The notes beneath the pieces were generated by a model. It ran no database searches and had not been told where the DNA came from. It worked only from the letters and a program-made list of their open reading frames with translations. This document shows positions 1 through 5,541 of a stretch of 7,930 bases of DNA, in pieces. Position 1 is the first letter of the stretch, and every line of letters begins with the position of its first letter. The translations under genes and the position numbers were made by a program. The DNA is from an uncultured Pseudomonadota bacterium (GTDB taxonomy: Bacteria > Pseudomonadota > Alphaproteobacteria > CACZRW01), in the NCBI GenBank assembly GCA_902783675.1, contig CACZRW010000121.1, positions 1-7,930 on the forward strand, in the 5' to 3' direction.

Positions 1-228
1 AGTATCGCCGCCCAAGTCATAGGACCCTTCGTCGAACATGTCCGACTCGGAACTACCCTGATACTCCTGCATCAGTTTTGCCGCGGCATCGTGCTGCATG
101 GCCATGCGGAAAGCCATTGCGGCGTCTTGCATTTCCTCGGGTTGGTTAAGGTCACTGCTCGGGAATCTAAACAGCGTAAACATTGCGATGATTACAAAAA
201 ACGGTATTGCAATAAGCCAGAAAAACAT
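1..228 (-). CDS. Hypothetical membrane-anchored protein, N-terminal part only
   Basis: This frame is open on the minus strand from an ATG at 228 to the window edge, giving 76 residues without a stop. I do not recognise the family. Residues 2-20 (FFWLIAIPFFVIIAMFTLF) form one hydrophobic helix with no cleavage site visible, so this looks like an uncleaved N-terminal anchor. The next 56 residues are hydrophilic, rich in Met, Gln, Ala and acids, and probably helical at first (about 30-57) before a Ser/Asp/Gly-rich stretch. An AGGA eight bases before the ATG (minus strand AGGACGAAGACG) supports the start; the epimerase gene at 5394 has a very similar AGGACGAA leader. The gene lies directly downstream of the structured RNA and terminator at 254-448, so it may be controlled by read-through from there. 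The function cannot be judged from this fragment. Confidence 0.6.
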   Translation of the reverse strand, partial: MFFWLIAIPFFVIIAMFTLFRFPSSDLNQPEEMQDAAMAFRMAMQHDAAAKLMQEYQGSSESDMFDEGSYDLGGDT

Positions 229-253
229 CGTCTTCGTCCTTTTTAAAAAAGTT

Positions 254-287
254 AAAAAAGAACCACATTTTCTTTTGGAAAAAGTGG
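254..287 (-). terminator. Intrinsic terminator between the structured RNA and the membrane-protein gene
   Basis: On the minus strand, CCAC/GUGG (287-284 with 266-263) continues past one U-U mismatch into UUUUC/GAAAA around a CAAAA loop. It is followed by UUC and six U residues (262-254). The stem is only partly GC-rich, so it may be moderate in strength, as would suit either a small-RNA end or a regulated attenuator. Confidence 0.55.
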
Positions 288-448
288 CGGACGTTAACAA
301 CCGTATGAAATTAGACGGCTCAGCTGATTAGCATGAAGCCTATTCGCTGACATCCGCCATAATCATTTGGCGAAAGGTCAGCCCTTGTGTCGTTTTACGA
401 CTATTCCATCAGGGTTGTTAAGCCCTCGGCAATATCTCTACTGCCTAT
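254..448 (-). ncRNA. Candidate structured RNA: small RNA or riboswitch-like leader
   Basis: This gene-free interval carries a promoter, a series of hairpins and an intrinsic terminator in order on the minus strand, predicting a transcript of about 190 nt. Seen in the sequence, 5' to 3': a 7-bp stem closed by a GAGA tetraloop (445-428); a GUCGU/ACGAC stem with an AAA loop (401-389); a long hairpin with a GCUGAC/GUCAGC stem (382-377 with 351-346), an internal loop and an inner CGCC/GGCG stem (372-369 with 358-355); an AGCCGU/ACGGUU stem near 320-299; and the terminator hairpin at 287-263. I could not match it to tmRNA, RNase P RNA, SRP RNA or a riboswitch class I know. There is no long pairing between the two ends as expected for 6S RNA. 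Because it ends 26 bases before the membrane protein's ATG, a cis-acting leader is as likely as a free small RNA. Confidence 0.5.
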
Positions 449-453
449 AGGGT

Positions 454-483
454 ATTATAAGATGAATGTTTCTGCTTGCGCAA
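454..483 (-). promoter_or_regulatory. Sigma70-type promoter for the structured RNA
   Basis: Read on the minus strand, a perfect TATAAT lies at 459-454. A TTGCGC element, matching four of six -35 consensus positions, lies at 483-478, and the spacer is 18 bases. Initiation would fall near 446-448, immediately before the first GNRA-capped hairpin. No other good promoter-like pair was noticed in the 229-552 gap. Confidence 0.5.
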
Positions 484-512
484 TTCATAAAAGGGAGGGG
501 GAAAGGGAAGGC

Positions 513-533
513 AAAAAGGGGCAGTTTTGTGCC
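513..533 (-). terminator. Possible weak terminator after rluD
   Basis: Downstream of the rluD stop codon, the minus strand has GGCA, a CAAAAC loop and TGCC (533-520), then CC and a run of T residues (517-513). The stem is only four pairs, so this is tentative. The remaining bases between here and the promoter at 454-483 are purine-rich on the plus strand (about 487-510), with no other feature seen. Confidence 0.3.
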
Positions 534-552
534 GTATAGGTGCCTTTGTCCG

Positions 553-1545
553 CTAGGGGGAGCTTAAGGTTTCAAGCAAGGCGGTCATGTCGACCGGCAG
601 CTTTGCCTCAAAGCGAAGGTGCTCGCCCGTTCTCGGGTGAGTAAAGCCAAGGACTCCCGCATGCAGAGCTTGTCTTGGGAAGGCTTCGGCGGCGGCGCGG
701 CGTTGCTCGCCCATAGGCTTTTTGTTGGGGCGGTTCTCGGTGTAGGTTTTATCGCCGATGAGCGGGCAGCCTATGGATGTCATGTGCACTCTTATCTGGT
801 GCGTCCTTCCCGTTTCCAAGCGGCACTCTATCAGCGAGGCGGCACCGTCTGCCAGCACTTTGGTTACTTGGTAGTGCGTGATTGCTTCGCGCCCTCGTCC
901 GCCTTCATGCAAAATCGCCATCTTTTGCCGGTTTGTCTTTGAGCGCCCGATTTGCCCCGCCACCGTTCCTTTTAAAGGAGTGGGAACGCCCCAGACTATC
1001 GCCGTGTAAATGCGCTCAATGTCGTGCGCTCTGAACATGTTTGCCAGCGCCCTATGTGCGAAATCAGACTTTGCCACGACCAAAACCCCGCTGGTATCCT
1101 TATCAATGCGATGCACGATGCCGGGGCGCTCTACCCCACCGATACCGGAAAGCCTTCCTTTACAATGCGCCAGCAGAGCGTTCACCATCGTGTGCTCCCA
1201 GTTGCCCGCTCCCGGGTGGACTACCATTCCCGCCGGCTTGTTAATGACTATTAAATCCTCGTCCTCAAACAGGATGTTAAGAGGGATTTTCTCGGGCAGA
1301 ACATTGAGCTCCTTTGGCGGAGGGACGGCAAAGACATACTCCTCGCCCGCCTTTACCCGCACCGAGGAAAAGTTGCACACATGCCCGTCTTTGCTTACTT
1401 TGCCAGCGTTGATAAGGTGGGCAATGCGCGTTCGGGATTCACTCGGCACCGCAAGGGAAAGCCACTTATCCAGCCGCAGACCTTCCTTGTCTTCGGGGAC
1501 CGGCTCGCAGTAGTATATCTCGTCTTCCGTTATTAAGGTTTCCAT
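553..1545 (-). CDS. rluD: Ribosomal large-subunit pseudouridine synthase, RluA/RluD family
   Basis: This enzyme isomerises uridines to pseudouridine in 23S rRNA; the RluD type acts on the helix 69 loop during 50S maturation. The 330 residues fit the family. An S4-like RNA-binding domain lies at about 23-70 (RLDKWLS at 24-30), then the catalytic domain. Motif PGIVHRIDKDTSG (141-153) carries the catalytic Asp148, and RLETGRTHQIRVHM (242-255) is the other signature block. INKPAGMVVHPG (101-112) is also typical. I chose the ATG at 1545 because the S4 domain follows at normal distance. The frame stays open upstream to 1983, but that part is antisense to the neighbouring gene and is not protein-like. 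No strong ribosome binding site precedes this start. The exact target uridines cannot be read from sequence. The style of motif (GGVERPGIVHRIDKDTSG) is alphaproteobacterial. Confidence 0.92.
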   Translation of the reverse strand: METLITEDEIYYCEPVPEDKEGLRLDKWLSLAVPSESRTRIAHLINAGKVSKDGHVCNFSSVRVKAGEEYVFAVPPPKELNVLPEKIPLNILFEDEDLIVINKPAGMVVHPGAGNWEHTMVNALLAHCKGRLSGIGGVERPGIVHRIDKDTSGVLVVAKSDFAHRALANMFRAHDIERIYTAIVWGVPTPLKGTVAGQIGRSKTNRQKMAILHEGGRGREAITHYQVTKVLADGAASLIECRLETGRTHQIRVHMTSIGCPLIGDKTYTENRPNKKPMGEQRRAAAEAFPRQALHAGVLGFTHPRTGEHLRFEAKLPVDMTALLETLSSP

Positions 1546-1597
1546 TTTAAAATGCTTTAAGCTAAACTGGTGTAAATGTAAAAAGAAAAAGAACTTG

Positions 1598-1604
1598 AAG
1601 GAGG
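1598..1604 (+). promoter_or_regulatory. Ribosome binding site fixing the start at 1610
   Basis: AAGGAGG lies five bases before the ATG at 1610. A TTG at 1595 is in the same frame but overlaps the Shine-Dalgarno sequence itself, so the ATG is the better start. Confidence 0.8.
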
Positions 1605-1609
1605 CAAAA

Positions 1610-1969
1610 ATGGATAAGTTAAGGCTGATTAAAGGTGTCGTGGTTTTGCTTACCTCGCTGATTGTGCTGGGCATCGCGGCAGTTATAATCGGGCTTACGA
1701 GCAAGGACGATAAGCCTTCCTCTGCGGCGGCGGAGGCGGCAAATAAGGCAGGGGCCTTGACGCCGTATTCTGCTACCGTCACCGTCCAAGCCCCTTCCAG
1801 CGTTGCGGAGACCCTAATCGCCGAGGGGAAAGGTAGCTCCATTGACGGAGTCGTTTCTTGCGGCGACGGAATTTGCCTTGTGATAAAAGGCGGCGGATTG
1901 CCTGCTCGCGTCGTCATGCTGAACGCAAAAGGAGCCGTTGTTCGCAAGATAAAACTGGTAGAGGAGTAA
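1610..1969 (+). CDS. Small single-pass membrane protein, DUF6476-like
   Basis: This 119-residue protein has one hydrophobic helix at about residues 9-29, preceded by Lys/Arg residues, and then a soluble tail that would sit in the periplasm. A Ser/Ala-rich linker (36-50) leads to a small domain of short beta-strand-like segments at about 68-117 (GKGSSIDGVVSCGDGICLVI, then ARVVMLNAKGAVVRKIKL). Cys84 and Cys89 could form a disulfide. The layout, and the head-to-head position with the rluD-type gene, match the DUF6476 proteins found next to RluA-family synthases in Alphaproteobacteria; this identification is from memory of the family. The function is unknown. Only 64 bases separate it from rluD, so both promoters must lie there or overlap the genes; I could not pick a convincing pair. 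Cys residues in such a tail are unusual enough to note. Confidence 0.75.
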   Translation: MDKLRLIKGVVVLLTSLIVLGIAAVIIGLTSKDDKPSSAAAEAANKAGALTPYSATVTVQAPSSVAETLIAEGKGSSIDGVVSCGDGICLVIKGGGLPARVVMLNAKGAVVRKIKLVEE

Positions 1970-1976
1970 AAATAAC

Positions 1977-2005
1977 TTGCCAAGAGAGTCTTTTTCGGAT
2001 ATTTG
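1977..2005 (+). promoter_or_regulatory. Possible promoter for tRNA-Glu
   Basis: TTGCCA (1977-1982) is followed after 17 bases by TATTTG (2000-2005), which would start RNA about 13-15 bases before the mature tRNA 5' end. The -10 element is weak, so co-transcription from the upstream gene is an alternative. Confidence 0.35.
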
Positions 2006-2025
2006 TTGCACCTTCAAAGTTTTAG

Positions 2026-2101
2026 GTTCCCATCGTCTAGAGGCCTAGGACATCGGCCTCTCACGCCGGTAACACGGGTTCGACTCCCGTTGGGAACGCC
2101 A
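2026..2101 (+). tRNA. tRNA-Glu, anticodon CUC
   Basis: The 76-base cloverleaf is complete. The acceptor stem is GTTCCCA with TGGGAAC (2026-2032 with the 3' strand), the anticodon stem is TCGGC/GCCGG with loop CTCTCAC giving anticodon CUC, and the T arm is ACGGG/CCCGT with loop TTCGACT. The discriminator is G and the CCA end is encoded (2099-2101). It closely follows bacterial tRNA-Glu sequence, including the D-arm run GTCTAGAGGCC. The anticodon reads GAG, so a separate UUC-anticodon tRNA-Glu is expected elsewhere in the genome. There is no clear terminator between it and the gene at 2155, so the two may share a transcript. Confidence 0.96.
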
Positions 2102-2154
2102 AAAACCGCGAAGTTATTAGCGACAAAACTAAAAAGTCATCTAGGGGATTTTCT

Positions 2155-2979
2155 ATGACAGGACATTATATTTCACTGGTAGCCGATTACGGCGGACGTT
2201 CGGGCAATGCAGATTTGGCTTTTGCCGAGGTGGGGCAGAAGCTATACGAAAAAATTGATGACATTCGTCATTTCGAACAGCTTTCGGTAAATGCATTTAA
2301 CACGGTTGAAACCGGCTTTGTGGTTGCCGAGCTTGCTCTTAACTCAAAGATTGATAACCATATCGTGTATCATAACACCGCTCCTCGCAAAGATGATATT
2401 AACCCTCGCGCCAATAATGCGGGGGAATTTTTGGCGTATTGCCATCTTCCCAACGGCGTCAATGTCATCGGCGTTTTCTCGGGATATTGCTTCTCTTTCC
2501 TAAAAGGTTATGCGCCGATTTACAAAGTTAAATGCGAGTCTAAAGGTTCGCAATTCCGTTCGCGCGATGTTTTTCCGGATATGGTGGCCTCGCTGGCAAA
2601 GCATGACTTCTCTTCCGGCAAAGTGTGGGAGTTCCAGGGTGAAGAATTAACCAATGTTCCCGATATGCCCGAGAACATTTTGCTTTTCACCGACGGTTAC
2701 GGCAACTTAAAGACCAATATCGTTCTTACGGAAGAACAAGCTAAACAATCCAAGTTGCATGTGAACATTCACGACTACACCACGATAGTGAATCTCGGCG
2801 CGGGCATTTTCTCGGTCGCCGACGGTGAATATGTTCTGGCAAAAGGTTCTTCGGGCTGGGTACTTCCGAATGGGGAAAGAAAGTTCGTGTTTGAGATTTC
2901 CCGCCGCGGAGGTAATGCTGCCGGACACTTTAACTTTCCTAAACCGGGAGCAAAAATCCATTTACAAACCTTGGCTTAA
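2155..2979 (+). CDS. Divergent SAM hydroxide adenosyltransferase family protein (DUF62, chlorinase/fluorinase fold)
   Basis: The family splits S-adenosylmethionine with hydroxide (or halide in the halogenases) to adenosine and methionine. Its 274 residues are the usual length. Family-like landmarks appear in order: ISLVADYG (6-13) in place of the N-terminal LLTDFG block; GSQFRSRDVFPDMVASLA (131-148) in place of TFHGRDIFAP; and FTDGYGNLKTNI (178-189), matching the DxFGNLxTNI block of the C-terminal beta domain. The expected catalytic His of TFHGRD is Arg135 here. The block that normally carries the Asp and Arg (VVDPGVG...R) reads YHNTAPRKDDINPR (72-85), so the Asp appears to be Asn74 while an Arg is nearby. 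It may thus be a subfamily with altered chemistry or a SAM-binding protein without hydrolase activity. The start is supported by AGGGGA seven bases upstream. It follows tRNA-Glu without a clear terminator. Confidence 0.72.
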   Translation: MTGHYISLVADYGGRSGNADLAFAEVGQKLYEKIDDIRHFEQLSVNAFNTVETGFVVAELALNSKIDNHIVYHNTAPRKDDINPRANNAGEFLAYCHLPNGVNVIGVFSGYCFSFLKGYAPIYKVKCESKGSQFRSRDVFPDMVASLAKHDFSSGKVWEFQGEELTNVPDMPENILLFTDGYGNLKTNIVLTEEQAKQSKLHVNIHDYTTIVNLGAGIFSVADGEYVLAKGSSGWVLPNGERKFVFEISRRGGNAAGHFNFPKPGAKIHLQTLA

Positions 2980-3003
2980 AAAAGCCTTAGAGCATTAATA
3001 AAC

Positions 3004-3040
3004 AGCCTCGGCGGTGAGCAATCGTCGGGGCTTACTTTTT
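3004..3040 (+). terminator. Intrinsic terminator after the SAM-family gene
   Basis: A 12-bp stem with a five-base GAGCA loop spans 3004-3032 and is followed by TAC and five T residues (3036-3040). Several pairs are G-U on the plus-strand RNA and would be A-C mismatches on the minus-strand RNA, so it should act mainly on plus-strand transcripts. It ends two bases before the pyruvate kinase stop codon. Confidence 0.8.
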
Positions 3041-3041
3041 G

Positions 3042-4487
3042 TTATTCCACACTGATTATGTGAAGGGTGTTGGTGTTGCCGTGATGGGCAAAAGGGACTC
3101 CCGCCGTAATAATTAACTTACTGCCTTTTTTTGCAAGCTTCATTTGTTTTGCTGCCTGTTGCGAAGTGGTGCGGACATCGTCAAACAGGCGCAGGGGCGA
3201 GTCTGCCTTACGCGTGATAATACCCCAGACCAAAGCGAGCCTGTGGGCGACGGCTTCGTTCGGAGTAATGCTTAAAATCGGCAAGCACGGGCGCTCCTTT
3301 GCCGCGAGCAGGCTGGTTGAGCCGGATTCCGTATAGGTCACGATTGCCGCCGCATCTTGCATGTGCTCGGCGGCGAATTTCGCCGAGGAAGTAATCGCGG
3401 CGCCTATGGGTAAATTGCACTTTTCCCCTTTGCTGTATAAGTCCAAAAGCTTGCTATACTGGGGTATCTCCTCAACATTCTTGATTACTTGGTTCATGGT
3501 GTGGACGGCTTCCACGGGATACTTGCCGACTGCCGTCTCGCCCGAAAGCATTACTGCGTCCGCGCCGTCAAAAACGGCGGTGGCGACATCAGAAGTCTCT
3601 GCTCGGGTCGGAGTCGGGTTCGTTATCATGGATTCCAGCATTTGCGTAGCGACGACGACAGGCTTTCCCGCACGGCGGCAGGCAAAGACTATCTTCTTTT
3701 GAAGGACGGGGACGGCCTCAACCGGCATCTCTACCCCCAAGTCGCCACGCGCTACCATAACGGCATCGGAAATGGCGATTATCTCGTCCAAATGGTCAAT
3801 GGCGGCGGGCTTTTCAATCTTTGATATAATCCAAGCTTTGTCGCCGATGATTTTGCGAGCGTCTAAAATATCCTTGGGACGCTGGACAAAGGAAAGCCCT
3901 ATCCAATCAACTCCCATTTTAAGCGCGGCTTTTAAGTTCGTTAAATCCTTTGGTGTAAGTGAGGATATGGGAAGAGTAACGCCCGGGATATTCACGCCTT
4001 TATGATCGGAAATCTCGCCGCCGACGATGACTTTGGTCATGGCGTAGTTCTTCCCGAAGGCGGTAACTTTAAGACGGACTTTGCCATCGTTAAGCAGTAG
4101 GTCCATACCTTTATGCATAACGGCGAAAATCTCTTTGTGCGGGAGGGTAACACGGCGGTCGTCGCCCGGCTTATCGTCCATATCAAGGCGGAAGGTTGCA
4201 CCTTTTTTAAGCATAACCGCGCCTGCGGCAAAAGTGCCGATACGGAGCTTTGGTCCTTGCATATCGGCAAGAATGCCAATGTTCCTGCCCGTCTTTTTGG
4301 ATATGTCCCTGATAATTTTTACATTTGTGGCATGGGTAGCTATATCGCCGTGGGAAAAATTAAGGCGAAAGACATCAACACCCGCTTTTACCAAAGATGC
4401 TATGACTTTTTTTGAGGAGCTTGCCGGACCTAAAGTTGCGACTATTTTAGTGAAACAATCTTTATGACGAGCCTGCGGTTTTACCAT
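3042..4487 (-). CDS. pyk: Pyruvate kinase
   Basis: Pyruvate kinase converts phosphoenolpyruvate and ADP to pyruvate and ATP, the last step of glycolysis. The 481 residues are of usual length. The order is: KIVATLGPAS (14-23); RLNFSHG (41-47) with Arg41, Asn43 and Ser45; ILADMQGPKLRIG (72-84) before the B domain (about 85-165); IISKIEKPAAI (220-230) with catalytic Lys223 and metal ligand Glu225; ARGDLG (246-251) with Asp249; ATQMLESM (280-287) with Thr281; and a C-terminal domain from about 360. Lys80 sits where potassium-dependent enzymes have Glu, so a potassium-independent enzyme is expected from family knowledge. I chose the ATG at 4487, one base past the epimerase stop. An in-frame ATG at 4535 would add 16 unconserved residues inside the upstream gene. 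GGAAG in the end of that gene can serve as ribosome binding site. The pair is surely one operon. Confidence 0.97.
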   Translation of the reverse strand: MVKPQARHKDCFTKIVATLGPASSSKKVIASLVKAGVDVFRLNFSHGDIATHATNVKIIRDISKKTGRNIGILADMQGPKLRIGTFAAGAVMLKKGATFRLDMDDKPGDDRRVTLPHKEIFAVMHKGMDLLLNDGKVRLKVTAFGKNYAMTKVIVGGEISDHKGVNIPGVTLPISSLTPKDLTNLKAALKMGVDWIGLSFVQRPKDILDARKIIGDKAWIISKIEKPAAIDHLDEIIAISDAVMVARGDLGVEMPVEAVPVLQKKIVFACRRAGKPVVVATQMLESMITNPTPTRAETSDVATAVFDGADAVMLSGETAVGKYPVEAVHTMNQVIKNVEEIPQYSKLLDLYSKGEKCNLPIGAAITSSAKFAAEHMQDAAAIVTYTESGSTSLLAAKERPCLPILSITPNEAVAHRLALVWGIITRKADSPLRLFDDVRTTSQQAAKQMKLAKKGSKLIITAGVPFAHHGNTNTLHIISVE

Positions 4488-4488
4488 A

Positions 4489-5394
4489 TCATAGTTCTTC
4501 CACACTGAACTCGACAGTTGCTTCAATAGTCTCACCCGGCCCTATACTCTTGATGCCGGTGCCCATAATTCCGCGCGAGGCGAGATTAAAAGCGTCAATC
4601 GCACTGGTTACGGGCTCAAAGCTGAAAATGTTTTTATTTTCCGAAACGACCAAAATAGAGTGGTTAAACTCTTCATAAGCCTTTATTTTAAGGCGGACAT
4701 TATTAGAAGGCCAGGTAATCTCGGCATCACCGTCAAAGCCGCCGAAGCAAGTGTCCAGAGTCATCTTGGCAATGTCCTTGCCCTCTTCAAAACGCCAATC
4801 CGAAGTTACATTGTAAGGCTTATCGCGAAGCGGCGTGCCCAAATGTTCCCAAACATTCTTTGCCTTGAACTTGATATTGACATCTTTGGTTTTGGGAAAG
4901 AACGGGTGGACACCCATGGCGCACGGCATCGGCAAAATACCAAGATTGCGCAGCATAATATGGGTGTTAAAGCCGGAGTCGGTCAAGGTATAAGTAACTT
5001 CGGCCTCATAGGAAAAAGGAAAGCCTTTTTTAGGATCACCAACGGTCGTTAACACAACCTTTTTATCGGACTTTTCCTTTACATTCCAAGAAAACTTCCA
5101 GCCGTCGCCGTCAAAGGGTTCTTTGTTCAAGGAAACATTGGACGGCACTTGGCGCTTGATACCCCAATACACAAAAAAACCGTCGTGAATGCGGTTTACA
5201 TAGGGCAACATGGGATACATTGATGAGCCGGCAGCGTCGGAGTCGGTTAAGGCTTTTGCGGTGGCGGGGCGCATAATGTCAATTTCCTTAGCACCAATGT
5301 TTGCCTTGAAATAAGCCAGCGATGCCCCGGCTTTCGGCTGAACGGCAATTTTTACATTTGCGTTACCTAACTCTATAAGTCCATCGTTTACCAT
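4489..5394 (-). CDS. Aldose 1-epimerase family protein (GalM/YeaD-like)
   Basis: Members interconvert alpha and beta anomers of aldoses in the cytoplasm. The 301 residues fit the family. Matching blocks are PMLPYVNRIHDGFFVYWG (61-78), corresponding to the PfaNRI...G block; GVHPFFP (161-167) with the likely catalytic His163; SFEPVTSAIDAFN (258-270) with the likely catalytic Glu260; and GPGET (285-289). The block usually read as HGxGW/HG...W appears as PFDGDGWKFSW (93-103), so Asp95 stands where the first active-site His is expected. The enzyme may be slower, act on another sugar, or bind sugar without turnover. The ATG at 5394 has AGGA eight bases upstream, in the same AGGACGAA context as the gene at 228. 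It lies one base upstream of pyk, which ties it to sugar catabolism. The particular sugar cannot be told. Confidence 0.85.
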   Translation of the reverse strand: MVNDGLIELGNANVKIAVQPKAGASLAYFKANIGAKEIDIMRPATAKALTDSDAAGSSMYPMLPYVNRIHDGFFVYWGIKRQVPSNVSLNKEPFDGDGWKFSWNVKEKSDKKVVLTTVGDPKKGFPFSYEAEVTYTLTDSGFNTHIMLRNLGILPMPCAMGVHPFFPKTKDVNIKFKAKNVWEHLGTPLRDKPYNVTSDWRFEEGKDIAKMTLDTCFGGFDGDAEITWPSNNVRLKIKAYEEFNHSILVVSENKNIFSFEPVTSAIDAFNLASRGIMGTGIKSIGPGETIEATVEFSVEEL

Positions 5395-5420
5395 GCTTTT
5401 CGTCCTGTATGTGCCAATAG

Positions 5421-5451
5421 TTAAAAAACTTCTTTGCTATTATTTTGTCAA
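5421..5451 (-). promoter_or_regulatory. Possible promoter for the epimerase-pyk operon
   Basis: On the minus strand a perfect TTGACA lies at 5451-5446. The -10 region 17-20 bases on is only a T-rich TTTTAA-like run, so the match is one-sided. It overlaps the candidate coaX promoter on the other strand. Confidence 0.35.
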
Positions 5452-5463
5452 TTTAACTATACT
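5434..5463 (+). promoter_or_regulatory. Possible promoter for coaX-sufE
   Basis: TTGCTA (5434-5439) and TATACT (5458-5463) are separated by 18 bases in the 147-base divergent gap, predicting a leader of about 70 bases before coaX. Five of six -10 positions match consensus. Confidence 0.45.
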
Positions 5464-5541
5464 TCCCGAAAAGTGCAAGAAAAAAGTTGAAAAAGTAATA
5501 AAGAGGTTTTACCAATGGTCGCAAAGGATGGACTTTAAAAA

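Noticed and set aside
98..331. Plus-strand frame of 77 codons across the RNA locus
   Set aside because: It runs antisense to the better-supported minus-strand membrane gene, the terminator and part of the RNA, has no clear ribosome binding site and no recognisable domain.
254..448. Identification of the RNA as 6S RNA or tmRNA
   Set aside because: The ends do not pair to form the long closing stem and central bubble of 6S. There is no tRNA-like T loop, CCA end or convincing tag reading frame for tmRNA; the short MADVSE frame lacks the usual Ala-Ala ending.
1546..1983. Upstream extension of the rluD frame adding 146 residues
   Set aside because: This part is antisense to the small membrane protein gene with its strong ribosome binding site, and the S4 domain already begins near the ATG at 1545.
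2102..2154. Terminator directly after tRNA-Glu
   Set aside because: No GC-rich hairpin with a T run is present in these 53 bases.
4081..4467. Plus-strand frames antisense to pyruvate kinase
   Set aside because: They overlap conserved pyruvate kinase motifs and look like codon-bias shadows.
4488..4535. Longer pyruvate kinase start at 4535
   Set aside because: It would overlap the epimerase gene and add residues before the normal pyruvate kinase N-terminus. The ATG at 4487 sits one base after the epimerase stop.
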